Of a stretch of 64,000 nt of DNA, positions 49,461 through 59,569 are shown one piece after another. The stretch covers positions 248,001-312,000 of the forward strand of contig CAVTWY010000001.1 in the NCBI GenBank assembly GCA_963738575.1, read 5' to 3'. A program made the translations under genes and the position numbers. The stretch's first letter is position 1. Each line of letters starts with the position of its first letter. Source of the stretch: CAVTWY01 sp963738575 (GTDB taxonomy: Bacteria > Pseudomonadota > Gammaproteobacteria > Burkholderiales > Burkholderiaceae_C). The notes below the pieces were generated by a model. That model was not told the DNA's origin. It saw only the letters and a program-made list of their open reading frames with translations, and searched no databases.

Positions 49461-51148
49461 CAGTCAATCCTCACATCAAAGCAGCGGGTGGTTTGGGTGA
49501 CAGGGAAGTTCTGGTCCGGGTCGTCGATGTTGAAGTCATTCAACGCAAGGACGTGGCTGCCGGCTGACAGCGCCGAGCTGACTGTCAACACTTCTTGATT
49601 GGTGGCCGACGAATAGGCTGTTTGCTGACCCCCGTCGCTGCGCGTCAAGAACAAGTCGGGATCGGTGGTGTCGACGGTGCCAGCTGCTCTTGTCACCGTG
49701 ATGGTGCGCACACCGCTGGCGGTGAAGCGGATGTAGGCATAGTCACCCAGCTTGTTGCCGCCGTTCTTGGGCGAAACAACGCAGTATTGCTGGGTGGCAC
49801 CCAGCGCCGCTGTATGCGCTTTGTAGACGGGAATGGTCTGTGCCACCCCACCCGTGTTGGACTCACCCGCGCCATAAATGTCGGTGCCATTCACCCCCAT
49901 CGTCGCTGCCCGCGACGTGATGGTGCCAGCCGCCGAGGGGGCCGCCGCCTTCAGCTGATCCGTGAAGTTGTGAATCGATGTGAAAGCAGGTGAATTGCGC
50001 AGGCTGGTCAGCGCGCTGTAGATGGGCGCAAAGCCAATGCCAGCATCTTGGTGCGACTGCCACAACAAAAAGCCGACTGTGTTTTCGTTGAACCAGCCGC
50101 GATCGCCAACGGCCGGTGCCGTAGCCAAGCTGTAGCTGAAGCCACTTTGCTGGCCTGCTGCGCGAGAGTCGTGATAGATGGGATTGTTGAGCACCATCGA
50201 TGCCCATGCATTGCCCCAGCCTTCGGAGAATGCAATGCGCATGTCGAGTTTGTCGCTGCCGCTGTGCTGTCCGCCTTCGCTGTCATCGCGTGAGACGGCG
50301 TACTGCATGTAGTGGCCAATTTCGTGGGCCACCACGGGCATGTCGTACTCGTCGGTGTCGGAGTTTTCAGCGCCCAGCAGGTAAAGTGAAGCTGCGTTGC
50401 CACTGACGGTGAAGAATGATGTGCCGATGTTGCCGGCGGCAAGTTGACCTTGCGCAGGGCGGTTGTTGGGGCTCCAGTACAACGACAACGCAGGCAAGTT
50501 GGTTGATGGCGACGTGGCAAGCACCTTTTCTTTCGCGGCATAAGCAACGTCAAGAATGGCAAACGGCCCCGCCACGCGCAGCCCTGTGTACGACGAGCCA
50601 CCCCACCCGGAAGCAGCTGCCACGTCGATGGTCGTGGCTGCGTTTGTAGGCGTGAATGCTGCCGAATCCATGACGTAGAGCGCGTTGCTGCTGGTGTTGT
50701 CGCGCACCTTGAAATCGTGGTTGGTGGCCAGCAGCTCGGCGCGCACACGCACGCGCATCGATTGCGACGATGCCAACCCAAAGCTGTAGTCGCCTGCTGC
50801 ATTGCTCTGGGTGGTGGCCAGCACGTTGCCGCTGCCGTCGATCAACTGCACGGTTGCGCCTCGAACTGGTTTGAACGTGGTACCGCTGTAGTTCAAGCCG
50901 CCATTCGCGGCAGCGGGAACTGATGCAAACGTTGCTCGACCACTGACCGTGAAATTGCCGCTGGCGGGAGGGGGCGGCGGTGTGGGCGTCGGCGAAGGCG
51001 TGCCGCCCACGGGCGGCGGTGTGGCCGTGTCGGTGCCACCGCCACCACAGGCGGCCAGCGTCGCCACCGTGGCGAACAGGCAAGCCGCATGCGCCAACCG
51101 CTTAAGGGAGGATGTGCAGGCTGCGGACGAAGAAGTGGGTTGGTGCAT
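49460..51148 (-). CDS. secreted zinc-metallopeptidase-like lipoprotein (paralog A)
   Basis: A 562-residue predicted lipoprotein with signal ending TLAAC-GGGG (C34), a short Pro/Thr linker, and then the same arrangement as paralog B: a carboxypeptidase-regulatory-like beta domain (GGLNYSGTTFKPVRGATVQL), a block ALSLYWSPNNRPAQGQL, and the HEIGH motif at 275-279 with the downstream Glu at 309 in AFSEGWGNAW. The C-terminal domain ends TTRCFDVRID. It looks like a complete gluzincin-type zinc site, but no named peptidase family is certain. It has an intact frame and heads the coupled pair with the His-rich protein. Confidence 0.78.
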   Translation of the reverse strand: MHQPTSSSAACTSSLKRLAHAACLFATVATLAACGGGGTDTATPPPVGGTPSPTPTPPPPPASGNFTVSGRATFASVPAAANGGLNYSGTTFKPVRGATVQLIDGSGNVLATTQSNAAGDYSFGLASSQSMRVRVRAELLATNHDFKVRDNTSSNALYVMDSAAFTPTNAATTIDVAAASGWGGSSYTGLRVAGPFAILDVAYAAKEKVLATSPSTNLPALSLYWSPNNRPAQGQLAAGNIGTSFFTVSGNAASLYLLGAENSDTDEYDMPVVAHEIGHYMQYAVSRDDSEGGQHSGSDKLDMRIAFSEGWGNAWASMVLNNPIYHDSRAAGQQSGFSYSLATAPAVGDRGWFNENTVGFLLWQSHQDAGIGFAPIYSALTSLRNSPAFTSIHNFTDQLKAAAPSAAGTITSRAATMGVNGTDIYGAGESNTGGVAQTIPVYKAHTAALGATQQYCVVSPKNGGNKLGDYAYIRFTASGVRTITVTRAAGTVDTTDPDLFLTRSDGGQQTAYSSATNQEVLTVSSALSAGSHVLALNDFNIDDPDQNFPVTQTTRCFDVRID

Positions 51149-51324
51149 GTCTGCTCGACGGGTTAGGGCAAGGACCAAACGAACCGCTGGCGCTCGCAAA
51201 CGCGAGACAACGGGCGCGAAACGGGAGTTTAGTCGGCAAGCCCTTACCGTTTCGTGCAGTTGTTCGCAAATGAATCCAAGTTCTAAGCATTCCCTAGAAT
51301 ATCGGCCTTTGCCCAACGCGACGC
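51149..51324. promoter_or_regulatory. divergent promoter region between paralog A and the double UvrA gene
   Basis: A 176-base gap between divergently transcribed genes. TAGAAT at 51295-51300 lies 25 bases before the uvrA-like start and could serve as a -10 element, but no matching -35 box at proper spacing is evident. No LexA-box-like CTGT-N8-ACAG is seen. Confidence 0.3.
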
Positions 51325-54300
51325 ATGCCTAAACCCCCCAATCCCCAAGGTTTGATTCGCATCCGGGGTGCACGGCAGCACAACCTGAAAGGCCTTGATC
51401 TCGACATCGCCACAGGCGAGTTAACCGTGGTGACGGGCCCCAGTGGTTCGGGCAAGTCCAGTTTGGTGTTTGACACCCTGTATGCCGAGGGACAACGGCG
51501 GTACGTCGAGACGTTTTCGGCCTACGCGCGCCAGTTTTTGGATCGCATGGATCGCCCGGCGGTGGACCGGGTCGATGGGGTGCCACCGGCCATTGCCATC
51601 GACCAAACCAACCCGGTTCGCACGTCACGCTCCACCGTGGGCACGATGACCGAGCTCAACGACCATTTCAAGCTGCTGTTTGCGCGCGCCACTCAATTGT
51701 TTGATCTGAAAACCGCGTTGCCGGTACGTCTGGATACACCTGCGTCCATAGCCGCGTCTCTTTTGAGTCGTGCTGCCGCTGCGGGCGACCCGCGCCTTGC
51801 CATCACCTTCCCCGTCGAGCTGCCGGCTGACACCTCGGCCGAGCAGCAAGCGCAGTGGCTGGCGGCCAGTGGATTCACGCGCGTGCAAGCCGAACGCGTG
51901 GCGCCAAGCCGTGGCGACGCCAAGGTGCAAGTGAAGTGGTTGGACGTGGTGGCCGACCGCTTCCGCGCAGGCACGGTGGAGCCCGCCCGTTTGCAAGAGG
52001 CCATCGAGTTGGCCATCAAGCGCGGGGGCGGCCGCGTGGATGCCCACGTGGTGAGCGAAGCCGACGCAACCCCGATGCCCGCAGCTTCAGCGCTGTCGCC
52101 GCCGGTGTGGCGTTACTCCACCCACCTGCATTGCCCTGAGAGTGACCTGCACTACGACGCACCAACGCCGTCATTGTTCTCGTTCAACTCGGCGCACGGT
52201 GCGTGTGAAACATGCCGTGGTTTTGGCCGTGTGATCGGCGTCGATTTGGGGCTGGTGATTCCCGACCCTCGCAAAACGCTGCGCGCCGGTGCCATCAAAC
52301 CCATGCAAACGCCAGCCTGGGCATCGTGCCAAGCCGATTTGATGCGATACGCCGGTGCTGCGGGCATCCCGCGCGACACGGCCTGGAGCCAACTGTCAGA
52401 CGATCAACGCGCGTGGGTGGTGGGGGGCGACCCGCAATGGAAGGGCAGTTGGAACAAGCAGTGGTACGGCGTCAACCGCTTCTTTGAGTACCTGGAAAGC
52501 AAAGCCTACAAGATGCACATCCGGGTGCTGCTGTCCAAGTACCGCAGTTACCGCACCTGTGGTGTCTGCAGCGGCGCGCGCCTCAAAACCGAAGCCCTGC
52601 TTTGGCGTTTGGGTTCCGAATCGTGCACCGATCTGTTGCCTGCCGACAAGCGGTTCATGCCCATGGGTGCCGCTTGGTCGCGCACGCAGCTGGAGGCCTT
52701 GCCGGGCCTGTGTCTTCATGATTTGATGCGCATGCCCATCGATCGCTTGCGCGTGTTTTTTGACCGCGTGGCGGTTGATCACGCCACCGATGAAGCGCTC
52801 AAACTCCTGCAAGACGAAATCGGCGTGCGCCTCAAGTACCTGTGCGATGTGGGCGTTGGTTACCTCACACTCGACCGCCAAAGCCGCACCCTTTCGGGCG
52901 GTGAGGTGCAGCGTCTTAACCTGACAACAGCGCTGGGCACGTCGCTGGTCAACACCTTGTTTGTGTTGGACGAACCCAGCATCGGGCTGCACCCGCGTGA
53001 CATGAACCGCATCGTCCAGGCCATGCACCGGCTGCGTGACGCCGGCAACACCCTGGTGGTGGTGGAGCACGACCCCGCCGTGATGCTGGCCGCCGATCGC
53101 TTGATCGACATGGGGCCGGGCCCGGGTGAGCGCGGCGGCAACATCGTGTTTGACGGCACCCCCGAGCAAGCACGGCACGCCGACACCGCCACGGGCGCCT
53201 ACCTGGGTGCCCGAAAGCACGTCAGCGCGGGCATCAAGCGTTTTGTCACCGACGCCACCCCGCGCTTGATTCTGGAAGGCGCCACCGAGCACAACCTGCA
53301 AAACGTGACGGTCGAATTCCCGCTGCAACGCCTGGTGTGTGTGACCGGCGTGTCGGGCTCGGGCAAGAGCACGTTGATGCAAGACGTGATGCACCCCGCG
53401 CTGGCCCGCTACTTTGGCAAACCCACGGATGAACCGGGTGCCCACGAGCGCCTACTCGGCATGGATCGCCTCAGCGACGTGGTGTTTGTTGACCAGTCCC
53501 CCATCGGCAAAACGGCGCGCAGCAACCCCGCCAGTTACGTGGGCGCTTTTGACGACTTGCGCAAATTATTCGCCGACGCCCCTGTGGCACGCGAGCGCAG
53601 TTACACCGCAGGCACCTTCAGCTTCAACGCTGGTGATGGCCGTTGCCCCACGTGCTCGGGCTCGGGCTTTGAGCACGTTGAGATGCAGTTTTTGTCTGAC
53701 GTTTACCTGCGCTGCCCTGACTGCGACGGCAGACGCTTCCGGCCTGAAGTGCTGGAGGTGCGCGTGGTGCGCGAAGAGCGCCAACTGTCCATCGCCGATG
53801 TGCTGGACCTCACCGTCAGCGAGGCCACCCGCCTGTTTGCCAAAGACGGCGACGTGGTGCGAAAGCTGCAGCCCGTGGTGGATGTGGGCCTGGAATACGT
53901 GCGTTTGGGCCAGCCCGTGCCCACGCTGTCGGGTGGCGAGGCGCAGCGGCTTAAATTGGCAGGCTTCTTGGCGCAGGCAGCCTCGGGGCCAGCCCAACCT
54001 GCGGCCAAAAAAGGCACGCTTTTCTTGTTTGACGAGCCCACCACCGGCCTGCACTTTGACGACATCGCCAAGTTGATGCGCAGCTTTCGCAAGTTGCTCG
54101 ATGCTGGGCATTCGCTCATCGTCATCGAACACAACCTGGACGTTGTGCGCTCGGCCGACTGGATCATCGATCTGGGGCCCGATGGCGGAAGCGCCGGCGG
54201 CGCGGTGGTGGTGTGCGGCACGGTCGAAACCGTCAAGGCTCACGCCAGTTCGCACACCGGTGCTGCGCTCAACGACTACGAAAAAGCCATGGGCCTGGGG

Positions 54301-57066
54301 GCGGGCGTGGCAGCCTTGCGTGTCGAAGAAGGTGTGCCCCTGCAAAGTGTGGTGGCGCAGGCGCGCCGCGATCGTGCCGCGCTGCGCAGCGCGCAAGACA
54401 ACAACATCCGCATCGTCAACGCACGCGAGCACAACCTCAAGGGCATCGACGTTGCCATCCCGCGTGGCAAGTTCAACGTCATCACAGGCGTGTCGGGTTC
54501 GGGCAAGAGCACGCTGGCGTTTGACATCCTCTTCAATGAAGGTCAGCGCCGCTACCTCGAGTCACTCAATGCCTACGCGCGCAGCATCGTGCAGCCTGCA
54601 GGGCGGCCCGAGGTTGACGCTGTGTATGGCATTCCGCCCACCGTGGCGATTGAGCAGCGGTTGTCGCGTGGTGGGCGGCGCAGCACGGTGGCCACCGTCA
54701 CCGAGGTGTGGCACTTCTTGCGCCTGTTGTGGGTCAAGCTGGGTGTGGCCCATTGCACCAAAGACGGCACCGCCGTGGCACCGCAGTCGGCCCAAAGCAT
54801 TGCCGCCCAACTGATGACCCAGGCGCGTGGGCAGCACATAGGCTTGCTGGCACCGCTGGTGATTGCGCGCAAAGGGCTCTACACCGACTTGGCACGCTGG
54901 GCCAAGGCACGCGGCCACACGCACTTGCGCGTCGACGGCGAATTTTTACGTGTCGACGCGTGGCCGCGGTTGGACCGATTCAAAGAACACACCATCGAGC
55001 TACCCGTGGCCGATATCGTGGTTCACCCTGCCAGCGAGCCCCACCTGCGCGCGGCACTGGCGTCGGCGTTGGAGCATGGGCACGGTGTGGTGCATGTGAT
55101 GAGCCCGCTCGATGGCTTGGCTCAGGCGATGGAGCTGGGCACGTCCACGGCCGGCGTGGGCACGGTGCATGTTTACTCCACCAAGCGCGCCTGCCCCACC
55201 TGCGGCACCAGCTACCCCGAGCTCGATCCGCGCCTGTTCTCGTACAACAGCAAACACGGGTGGTGTGAAACCTGCGTGGGCACGGGGCTGGCTCTCAGCA
55301 AAGACCAGCGCAAAGCCTTGGACGAACCCAGCCGTGACGACAACTCGGGCCGCGAGCAGTCGCTGGTGGCGCCCGAGCCCGACTTGGACGATGTGCCCGA
55401 TGCGCCTTGCAGTGCTTGCCACGGCACGCGTTTGAAGGCGCAAGCGCGTGCCGTCACCTTTGAAGGGCAGCCCATCGGTACCGTGGCCTCATGGTCGGTG
55501 ACCGACGCCTTGGTGTGGGTGCAGGGGTTGCTGCTGCAAGGCCGTGATGCTGACATCGCACGCGACGTGGTCACCGAGGTCACGAGCCGCCTGCGGTTTT
55601 TGTGCGACGTGGGCTTGGGCTACCTGTCACTCGAGCGCGCTGCACCCACCTTGTCGGGCGGCGAAGCGCAGCGCATCCGATTGGCGGCCCAGTTGGGCAG
55701 CAACCTTCAAGGTGTTTGTTATGTGCTGGACGAGCCCACCATCGGTTTGCATCCGCGCGACAACCAGGTGCTGCTCAATGCGCTGCAGTCGCTCAGCCAG
55801 CAAGGCAACACGTTGGTGGTGGTGGAGCACGACGAAGACACCATCCGCCGCGCCGAGCACTTGATTGATGTCGGCCCCAGCGCCGGCAAACGCGGCGGCG
55901 AGATCATCGCGCAAGGTTCGCTGCAGGACGTGATGGACAGCCCCCGTTCGGTCACGGGCCGGTTGCTGACACACCCGTTAAAGCATCCTTTGCAACCCCG
56001 CCGCCGCATGGTTGCCAAGGCACCGTGCTTGTCCATTCAAGGCGCCGACAAACACAATTTGCGCTCGGTGAGTGTGGACGTGCCTCTGGGTCGTTTGGTG
56101 GCCGTCACGGGCGTGTCGGGCTCGGGCAAAAGCACGCTGGCGCGCGACGTGTTGTTGCACAACGTCGCGGCGCAAATCAGTTCGCGAGGGCAGGCGGTGC
56201 TTTCAGGTTGCAAGGGCCTGGACGGATGGCGCGGCGTTGACCGCGTGCTCGAAGTGGACCAAACCCCGATTGGCAAAACCCCGCGCTCCTGTCCGGCCAC
56301 TTACATCGGTTTTTGGGACGCGATTCGAAAGCTCTTTGCACAAACGCTCGAAGCCAAAGCCCGTGGTTTTGCCGCCGGCCGGTTTTCATTCAACACCGGC
56401 GAAGGGCGTTGTCCGGTGTGTGAAGGGCAGGGCGTGCGCACCATCGAGATGAGCTTTTTGCCCGACGTGAAGGTGCCGTGCGAAAGCTGTCGAGGCCAAC
56501 GCTTCAACGACGCCACGCTGGCCGTCACGTGGCGCGGCCGGTCCATCGGCGACGTGCTGCACATGGACGTCGACGAGGCTGCGACTTTTTTTGAATCGAT
56601 GCCTTCCATTGCCCACCCGCTCAGGTTGTTGGTTGACGTGGGCTTGGGCTACTTGTCACTGGGTCAATCGTCGCCCACGTTGTCGGGTGGCGAAGCACAG
56701 CGCATCAAGTTGGTAACCGAGCTGGCCAAGGTGCGCGACGCAGACGCAACCTTGGCGCGACGAGGCGACATCGCAGCCAAAACGCTTTACGTGCTGGACG
56801 AGCCCACGGTGGGCCTGCACATGGCCGACGTCGAGCGCCTCATCCGCGTATTGCACCGTTTGGTTGATGCGGGGCACAGCGTGATCGTTATCGAGCACGA
56901 CCTGGACATCATCGCCGAAGCCGACTGGGTGATCGATTTGGGCCCCGATGGAGGTGCCGCTGGCGGCTCGGTGGTGGTGCAGGGCACGCCGGAGCACGTC
57001 GTGGCTGCTCGCACCGCAACCGGGTTGGCGTTGGCACCGGTATTGGCGCGTTCTACGTTGGCTTGA
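51325..57066 (+). CDS. uvrA: double-length UvrA (tandem excinuclease ABC subunit A fusion)
   Basis: A single 1913-residue protein made of two complete UvrA-like halves, about 1-985 and 986-1913. Ordinary UvrA has two ABC ATPase modules in about 940 residues and works as a dimer. Here four Walker A motifs (residues 38, 673, 1053 and 1593, each G-[PV]-S-G-S-G-K-S) and four LSGGE(V/A)QR signatures (about 523, 868, 1443, 1786) are present, together with CxxC zinc-finger pairs such as CPTCSGSGF...CPDCDGRRF and CPVCEGQGV...CESCRGQRF. The frame is perfectly open for 5.7 kb. Tandem UvrA of this type is known in betaproteobacteria and is usually a second copy beside the normal uvrA. Damage recognition or drug/DNA-adduct resistance is plausible. 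Confidence 0.92.
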   Translation: MPKPPNPQGLIRIRGARQHNLKGLDLDIATGELTVVTGPSGSGKSSLVFDTLYAEGQRRYVETFSAYARQFLDRMDRPAVDRVDGVPPAIAIDQTNPVRTSRSTVGTMTELNDHFKLLFARATQLFDLKTALPVRLDTPASIAASLLSRAAAAGDPRLAITFPVELPADTSAEQQAQWLAASGFTRVQAERVAPSRGDAKVQVKWLDVVADRFRAGTVEPARLQEAIELAIKRGGGRVDAHVVSEADATPMPAASALSPPVWRYSTHLHCPESDLHYDAPTPSLFSFNSAHGACETCRGFGRVIGVDLGLVIPDPRKTLRAGAIKPMQTPAWASCQADLMRYAGAAGIPRDTAWSQLSDDQRAWVVGGDPQWKGSWNKQWYGVNRFFEYLESKAYKMHIRVLLSKYRSYRTCGVCSGARLKTEALLWRLGSESCTDLLPADKRFMPMGAAWSRTQLEALPGLCLHDLMRMPIDRLRVFFDRVAVDHATDEALKLLQDEIGVRLKYLCDVGVGYLTLDRQSRTLSGGEVQRLNLTTALGTSLVNTLFVLDEPSIGLHPRDMNRIVQAMHRLRDAGNTLVVVEHDPAVMLAADRLIDMGPGPGERGGNIVFDGTPEQARHADTATGAYLGARKHVSAGIKRFVTDATPRLILEGATEHNLQNVTVEFPLQRLVCVTGVSGSGKSTLMQDVMHPALARYFGKPTDEPGAHERLLGMDRLSDVVFVDQSPIGKTARSNPASYVGAFDDLRKLFADAPVARERSYTAGTFSFNAGDGRCPTCSGSGFEHVEMQFLSDVYLRCPDCDGRRFRPEVLEVRVVREERQLSIADVLDLTVSEATRLFAKDGDVVRKLQPVVDVGLEYVRLGQPVPTLSGGEAQRLKLAGFLAQAASGPAQPAAKKGTLFLFDEPTTGLHFDDIAKLMRSFRKLLDAGHSLIVIEHNLDVVRSADWIIDLGPDGGSAGGAVVVCGTVETVKAHASSHTGAALNDYEKAMGLGAGVAALRVEEGVPLQSVVAQARRDRAALRSAQDNNIRIVNAREHNLKGIDVAIPRGKFNVITGVSGSGKSTLAFDILFNEGQRRYLESLNAYARSIVQPAGRPEVDAVYGIPPTVAIEQRLSRGGRRSTVATVTEVWHFLRLLWVKLGVAHCTKDGTAVAPQSAQSIAAQLMTQARGQHIGLLAPLVIARKGLYTDLARWAKARGHTHLRVDGEFLRVDAWPRLDRFKEHTIELPVADIVVHPASEPHLRAALASALEHGHGVVHVMSPLDGLAQAMELGTSTAGVGTVHVYSTKRACPTCGTSYPELDPRLFSYNSKHGWCETCVGTGLALSKDQRKALDEPSRDDNSGREQSLVAPEPDLDDVPDAPCSACHGTRLKAQARAVTFEGQPIGTVASWSVTDALVWVQGLLLQGRDADIARDVVTEVTSRLRFLCDVGLGYLSLERAAPTLSGGEAQRIRLAAQLGSNLQGVCYVLDEPTIGLHPRDNQVLLNALQSLSQQGNTLVVVEHDEDTIRRAEHLIDVGPSAGKRGGEIIAQGSLQDVMDSPRSVTGRLLTHPLKHPLQPRRRMVAKAPCLSIQGADKHNLRSVSVDVPLGRLVAVTGVSGSGKSTLARDVLLHNVAAQISSRGQAVLSGCKGLDGWRGVDRVLEVDQTPIGKTPRSCPATYIGFWDAIRKLFAQTLEAKARGFAAGRFSFNTGEGRCPVCEGQGVRTIEMSFLPDVKVPCESCRGQRFNDATLAVTWRGRSIGDVLHMDVDEAATFFESMPSIAHPLRLLVDVGLGYLSLGQSSPTLSGGEAQRIKLVTELAKVRDADATLARRGDIAAKTLYVLDEPTVGLHMADVERLIRVLHRLVDAGHSVIVIEHDLDIIAEADWVIDLGPDGGAAGGSVVVQGTPEHVVAARTATGLALAPVLARSTLA

Positions 57067-57110
57067 CCGCAGCAGCCATCGCGGAATCCCGCGAGGATGC
57101 TGTCAACCCA

Positions 57111-57644
57111 TCAGCCGTTGCGGGCCGAGGTTTGCACAGCGCCGCGGCTGATCAACCCCAGCGCACGGCGCTGCAAACTGATGGCGTCGTCGTGGTCACC
57201 CATGCGGTCGAGCAAGTCGCTCACGCGCAGCAGCACCGTAACTTCCCATTGCGGGTCGGCCGAGCGGCTGGCCAAGCGTGCAGCTTCGTAGAGGTGATCA
57301 CGTGCTTGGTCGCGCGCTTTGTGGGCTTGCCGCGGGCCGTCTTCTTCGTCGTCATAGTCGTCGGTGCAATCAACGCTTGCTTCAGCCAACTCGCACAGCG
57401 TGTCAACGCTGGTGTCCACCGAGCTCAGCATCGACGAAAACCGCAGCGCCTGCTGCAAGTACCAGCGCCGGTGGGCAGTCATGCCCACCTGGTGGTAGCA
57501 ATGCGCTACGTGTGTCAGGGCTTGCGCCAAGCTGGCAGGCTCACCGCGCTGCTCGGCAAAGTCCAGTGACGACAAGGCCACCCCCAGGGCCACGCGGCTG
57601 GGGCTTTCTCGCTGCAGCGGCGTGTGGCTGATGGGGCTTTGCAT
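57111..57644 (-). CDS. tetratricopeptide-like helical protein, function unknown
   Basis: A 177-residue protein, mostly helical, with repeat-like helix pairs (SLAQALTHVAHCYHQVGMT, YLQQALRFSSMLSS and LLRVSDLLDRMGDHDDAISL) suggesting three or four TPR-type units and an acidic break (DDYDDEEDG). There is no signal peptide or membrane segment. The ATG at 57644 was chosen over an upstream GTG at 57659. It converges with the double UvrA gene. No function can be assigned. Confidence 0.65.
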   Translation of the reverse strand: MQSPISHTPLQRESPSRVALGVALSSLDFAEQRGEPASLAQALTHVAHCYHQVGMTAHRRWYLQQALRFSSMLSSVDTSVDTLCELAEASVDCTDDYDDEEDGPRQAHKARDQARDHLYEAARLASRSADPQWEVTVLLRVSDLLDRMGDHDDAISLQRRALGLISRGAVQTSARNG

Positions 57645-58030
57645 GGTGGTGGTGAGCACGGTGCGCTTTCGTCTGAATACTTGATGCAGTGGATGCTAGG
57701 AGCGATGGCCGTTTGAGCCCTCCCCGCGACCGTGGGCTCACCCCACTTTGCGGGGGGCTGTTCAGAAGGTTTGATGTCCCTTTCGTGCCACTTCACACAC
57801 ACCACCTGTGACACGCTGTGGCGCATCGGCACACCCTATTCAGGGCGTACTCGCCCGGTGCGCCTGCGTGGCTTCAGGGACAAACCCGCGCCATTCACCA
57901 TGGCGGCGTGCGGCACAATCGAAAACCCCTAGCGAATGAGACGTTCACGACGTCCTCGGTGTGGCGAGGGGGCCCGTTGAAGGGTGGCTGACAAGTTGTC
58001 AACGCTCGCATTTGTCTTTTGGAGAAAACC
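57645..58030. promoter_or_regulatory. non-coding region upstream of the TRAP operon with palindrome
   Basis: In this 386-base gap I see no gene. A perfect 13-base palindrome, TGACAA-G-TTGTCA, lies at 57989-58001, 29 bases before the dctP start, where a repressor or activator of the TRAP operon could bind. Further left, two weak inverted repeats (GAGCCC/GGGCTC at 57715-57739; CCCC/GGGG at 57741-57755) sit near the promoter side of the TPR-like gene. A good ribosome site TTGGAG precedes dctP. Confidence 0.55.
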
Positions 58031-59059
58031 ATGACCCGTTTGTCTTTTGTTGTTCGCGCCGTGGGCATCGCCACCAGCGTGTTGGCCGGCAATGCCGCAA
58101 TGGCCCAAACCAGCACCTTGACGGCATCGTCGTGGCTGCCCCCCACCCACGTGCTGTCCGAGACTCAAAAGGCTTGGTGTGGCGAGGTCGAGCAAAAGAC
58201 AGGTGGCAAGTTCAAATGCAACATCCTGCCGCGCGGTGTCACGGCAGCGCCGGGCACTTTTGACGCTGTCAAAAATGGCGTGGCCGACATCTCTTACACC
58301 GTTCAGGGCTACACCCCTGGGCGTTTTGTGATGTCGCAGATGGCCGAGATGCCGTTCTTGGGCAACGTGTCTGAAACCACCTCGGTGGCCTACCAGCGCG
58401 TGCACAACAAGCAGCCTGCCTTTGCGGCCGAGTACCAAGGCGTCAAGGTGTTGGCCGTGTTCACGCACGGCCCCGGCATGATTTTCAACACCAAGCGGCC
58501 CGTGGGCAAAATCGACGATCTGTCGGGTTTGAAGTTTCGCGTTGGTGGTGGTGTGGTCAGCGATGTGTCCAAGGCCTTGGGCATGAACATCACGCTCAAA
58601 CCAGCCCCCGAGAGCTACGAGCTTTTGTCGTCTGGGGTGATGGACGGCACGCTGTTCCCGGCCGAGTCGGTCGAGTCGTTCAAGATCGACAAAATCGTCA
58701 AGCATGCCACCACGTTCAACGGCGGTCTCTACAACACGGCGTTTGTGTTCATGATGAACCAAGCCAAGTACGACGCTTTGCCCGCTGATGTCAAGAAAGC
58801 CGTCGATGAGTTGTCGGGTGAGTACGCGGCACGCATGTTTGGCCGGGGGTGGGACAAAGTAGACCGCCGTGGCATGGCCTTCATGCAGGCCGCAGGCGTG
58901 CAAATTGCCAAGGCCGATCCCGCCTTCGAAAAAGCCGTGCGTGACAAAACCATCGCCGTGGAAGACAAGTGGGTGCAAACCGCCGAGTCCAAGGGCCTGA
59001 AGGACGCCAAAAAAGTGTTGGCCGAGTACCGCGCCGAAATCGCCAAGCTGCAAAAGTAA
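58031..59059 (+). CDS. dctP: TRAP transporter solute-binding protein
   Basis: A 342-residue periplasmic receptor of the DctP family. The signal peptide ends around AGNAAMAQ; the body has TLTASSWLPPTHVLSETQKA, the ligand-contact GLKFRVGGGVVSD with the conserved Arg, and the C-terminal ESYELLSSGVMDGTL. It starts at 58031 after TTGGAGAAAACC. It is the first of three adjacent genes forming a complete sodium-driven TRAP importer. Typical ligands are C4-dicarboxylates, sialic acid or other carboxylates; the ligand here is unknown. Confidence 0.92.
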   Translation: MTRLSFVVRAVGIATSVLAGNAAMAQTSTLTASSWLPPTHVLSETQKAWCGEVEQKTGGKFKCNILPRGVTAAPGTFDAVKNGVADISYTVQGYTPGRFVMSQMAEMPFLGNVSETTSVAYQRVHNKQPAFAAEYQGVKVLAVFTHGPGMIFNTKRPVGKIDDLSGLKFRVGGGVVSDVSKALGMNITLKPAPESYELLSSGVMDGTLFPAESVESFKIDKIVKHATTFNGGLYNTAFVFMMNQAKYDALPADVKKAVDELSGEYAARMFGRGWDKVDRRGMAFMQAAGVQIAKADPAFEKAVRDKTIAVEDKWVQTAESKGLKDAKKVLAEYRAEIAKLQK

Positions 59060-59068
59060 AGCAAGCGC

Positions 59069-59569
59069 GTGACCCGGGCTTGGATCGAGCGCGTCAGCGG
59101 GGCGCTGGCCGCGCTGGCGCTGTTTGGCATCATGCTGCTGACGTTTGTCGACGTCAGTGGCCGCAAAGCCATCAGTCAATCGGTGCCTGGCTCGTTAGAG
59201 ATTACCGAGCTATTGATGGTGTTGGTGATCTTCGCAGCGCTGCCCTTGGTGTCGATGCAAGGCGAGCACGTGGTGTTTGATTCTCTCGACCGCTGGATGT
59301 CGCCCCGCATGCGGCGCTGGCAGCAAGGGTTGGTCGACTTGATCTGCGCGGCGGGCTTGCTCGGTGTGGCCTACTTGATGTGGCAAAAGGGCGGGCAGCT
59401 GGCGGCATCGGGCGACACCTCGTCGCTTCTCAAGGTGCCCCACGCACCCTTTGTTTATCTCATGAGCATGCTGGCTGCCGTCACTGCAGCGATTCACGTG
59501 ATGTTGGCCATCCATCCATCAGCGGGCGGTGCAGAGGCAGACGTTGCACACCCTGGGGGCAACGCATGA
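59069..59569 (+). CDS. dctQ: TRAP transporter small membrane subunit
   Basis: A 166-residue four-helix membrane protein starting at GTG nine bases after dctP. The first helix region is SGALAALALFGIMLLTFVDV, with FVDVSGR typical of the DctQ family, followed by EITELLMVLVIFAALPLVS. Its stop overlaps dctM by four bases (ATGA). Confidence 0.9.
   Translation: MTRAWIERVSGALAALALFGIMLLTFVDVSGRKAISQSVPGSLEITELLMVLVIFAALPLVSMQGEHVVFDSLDRWMSPRMRRWQQGLVDLICAAGLLGVAYLMWQKGGQLAASGDTSSLLKVPHAPFVYLMSMLAAVTAAIHVMLAIHPSAGGAEADVAHPGGNA

Noticed and set aside
57715..57755. Inverted repeats GAGCCC/GGGCTC and CCCC/GGGG as an RNA element or riboswitch
   Set aside because: Stems of 4-6 bp in GC-rich sequence are expected by chance and match no riboswitch core I know.
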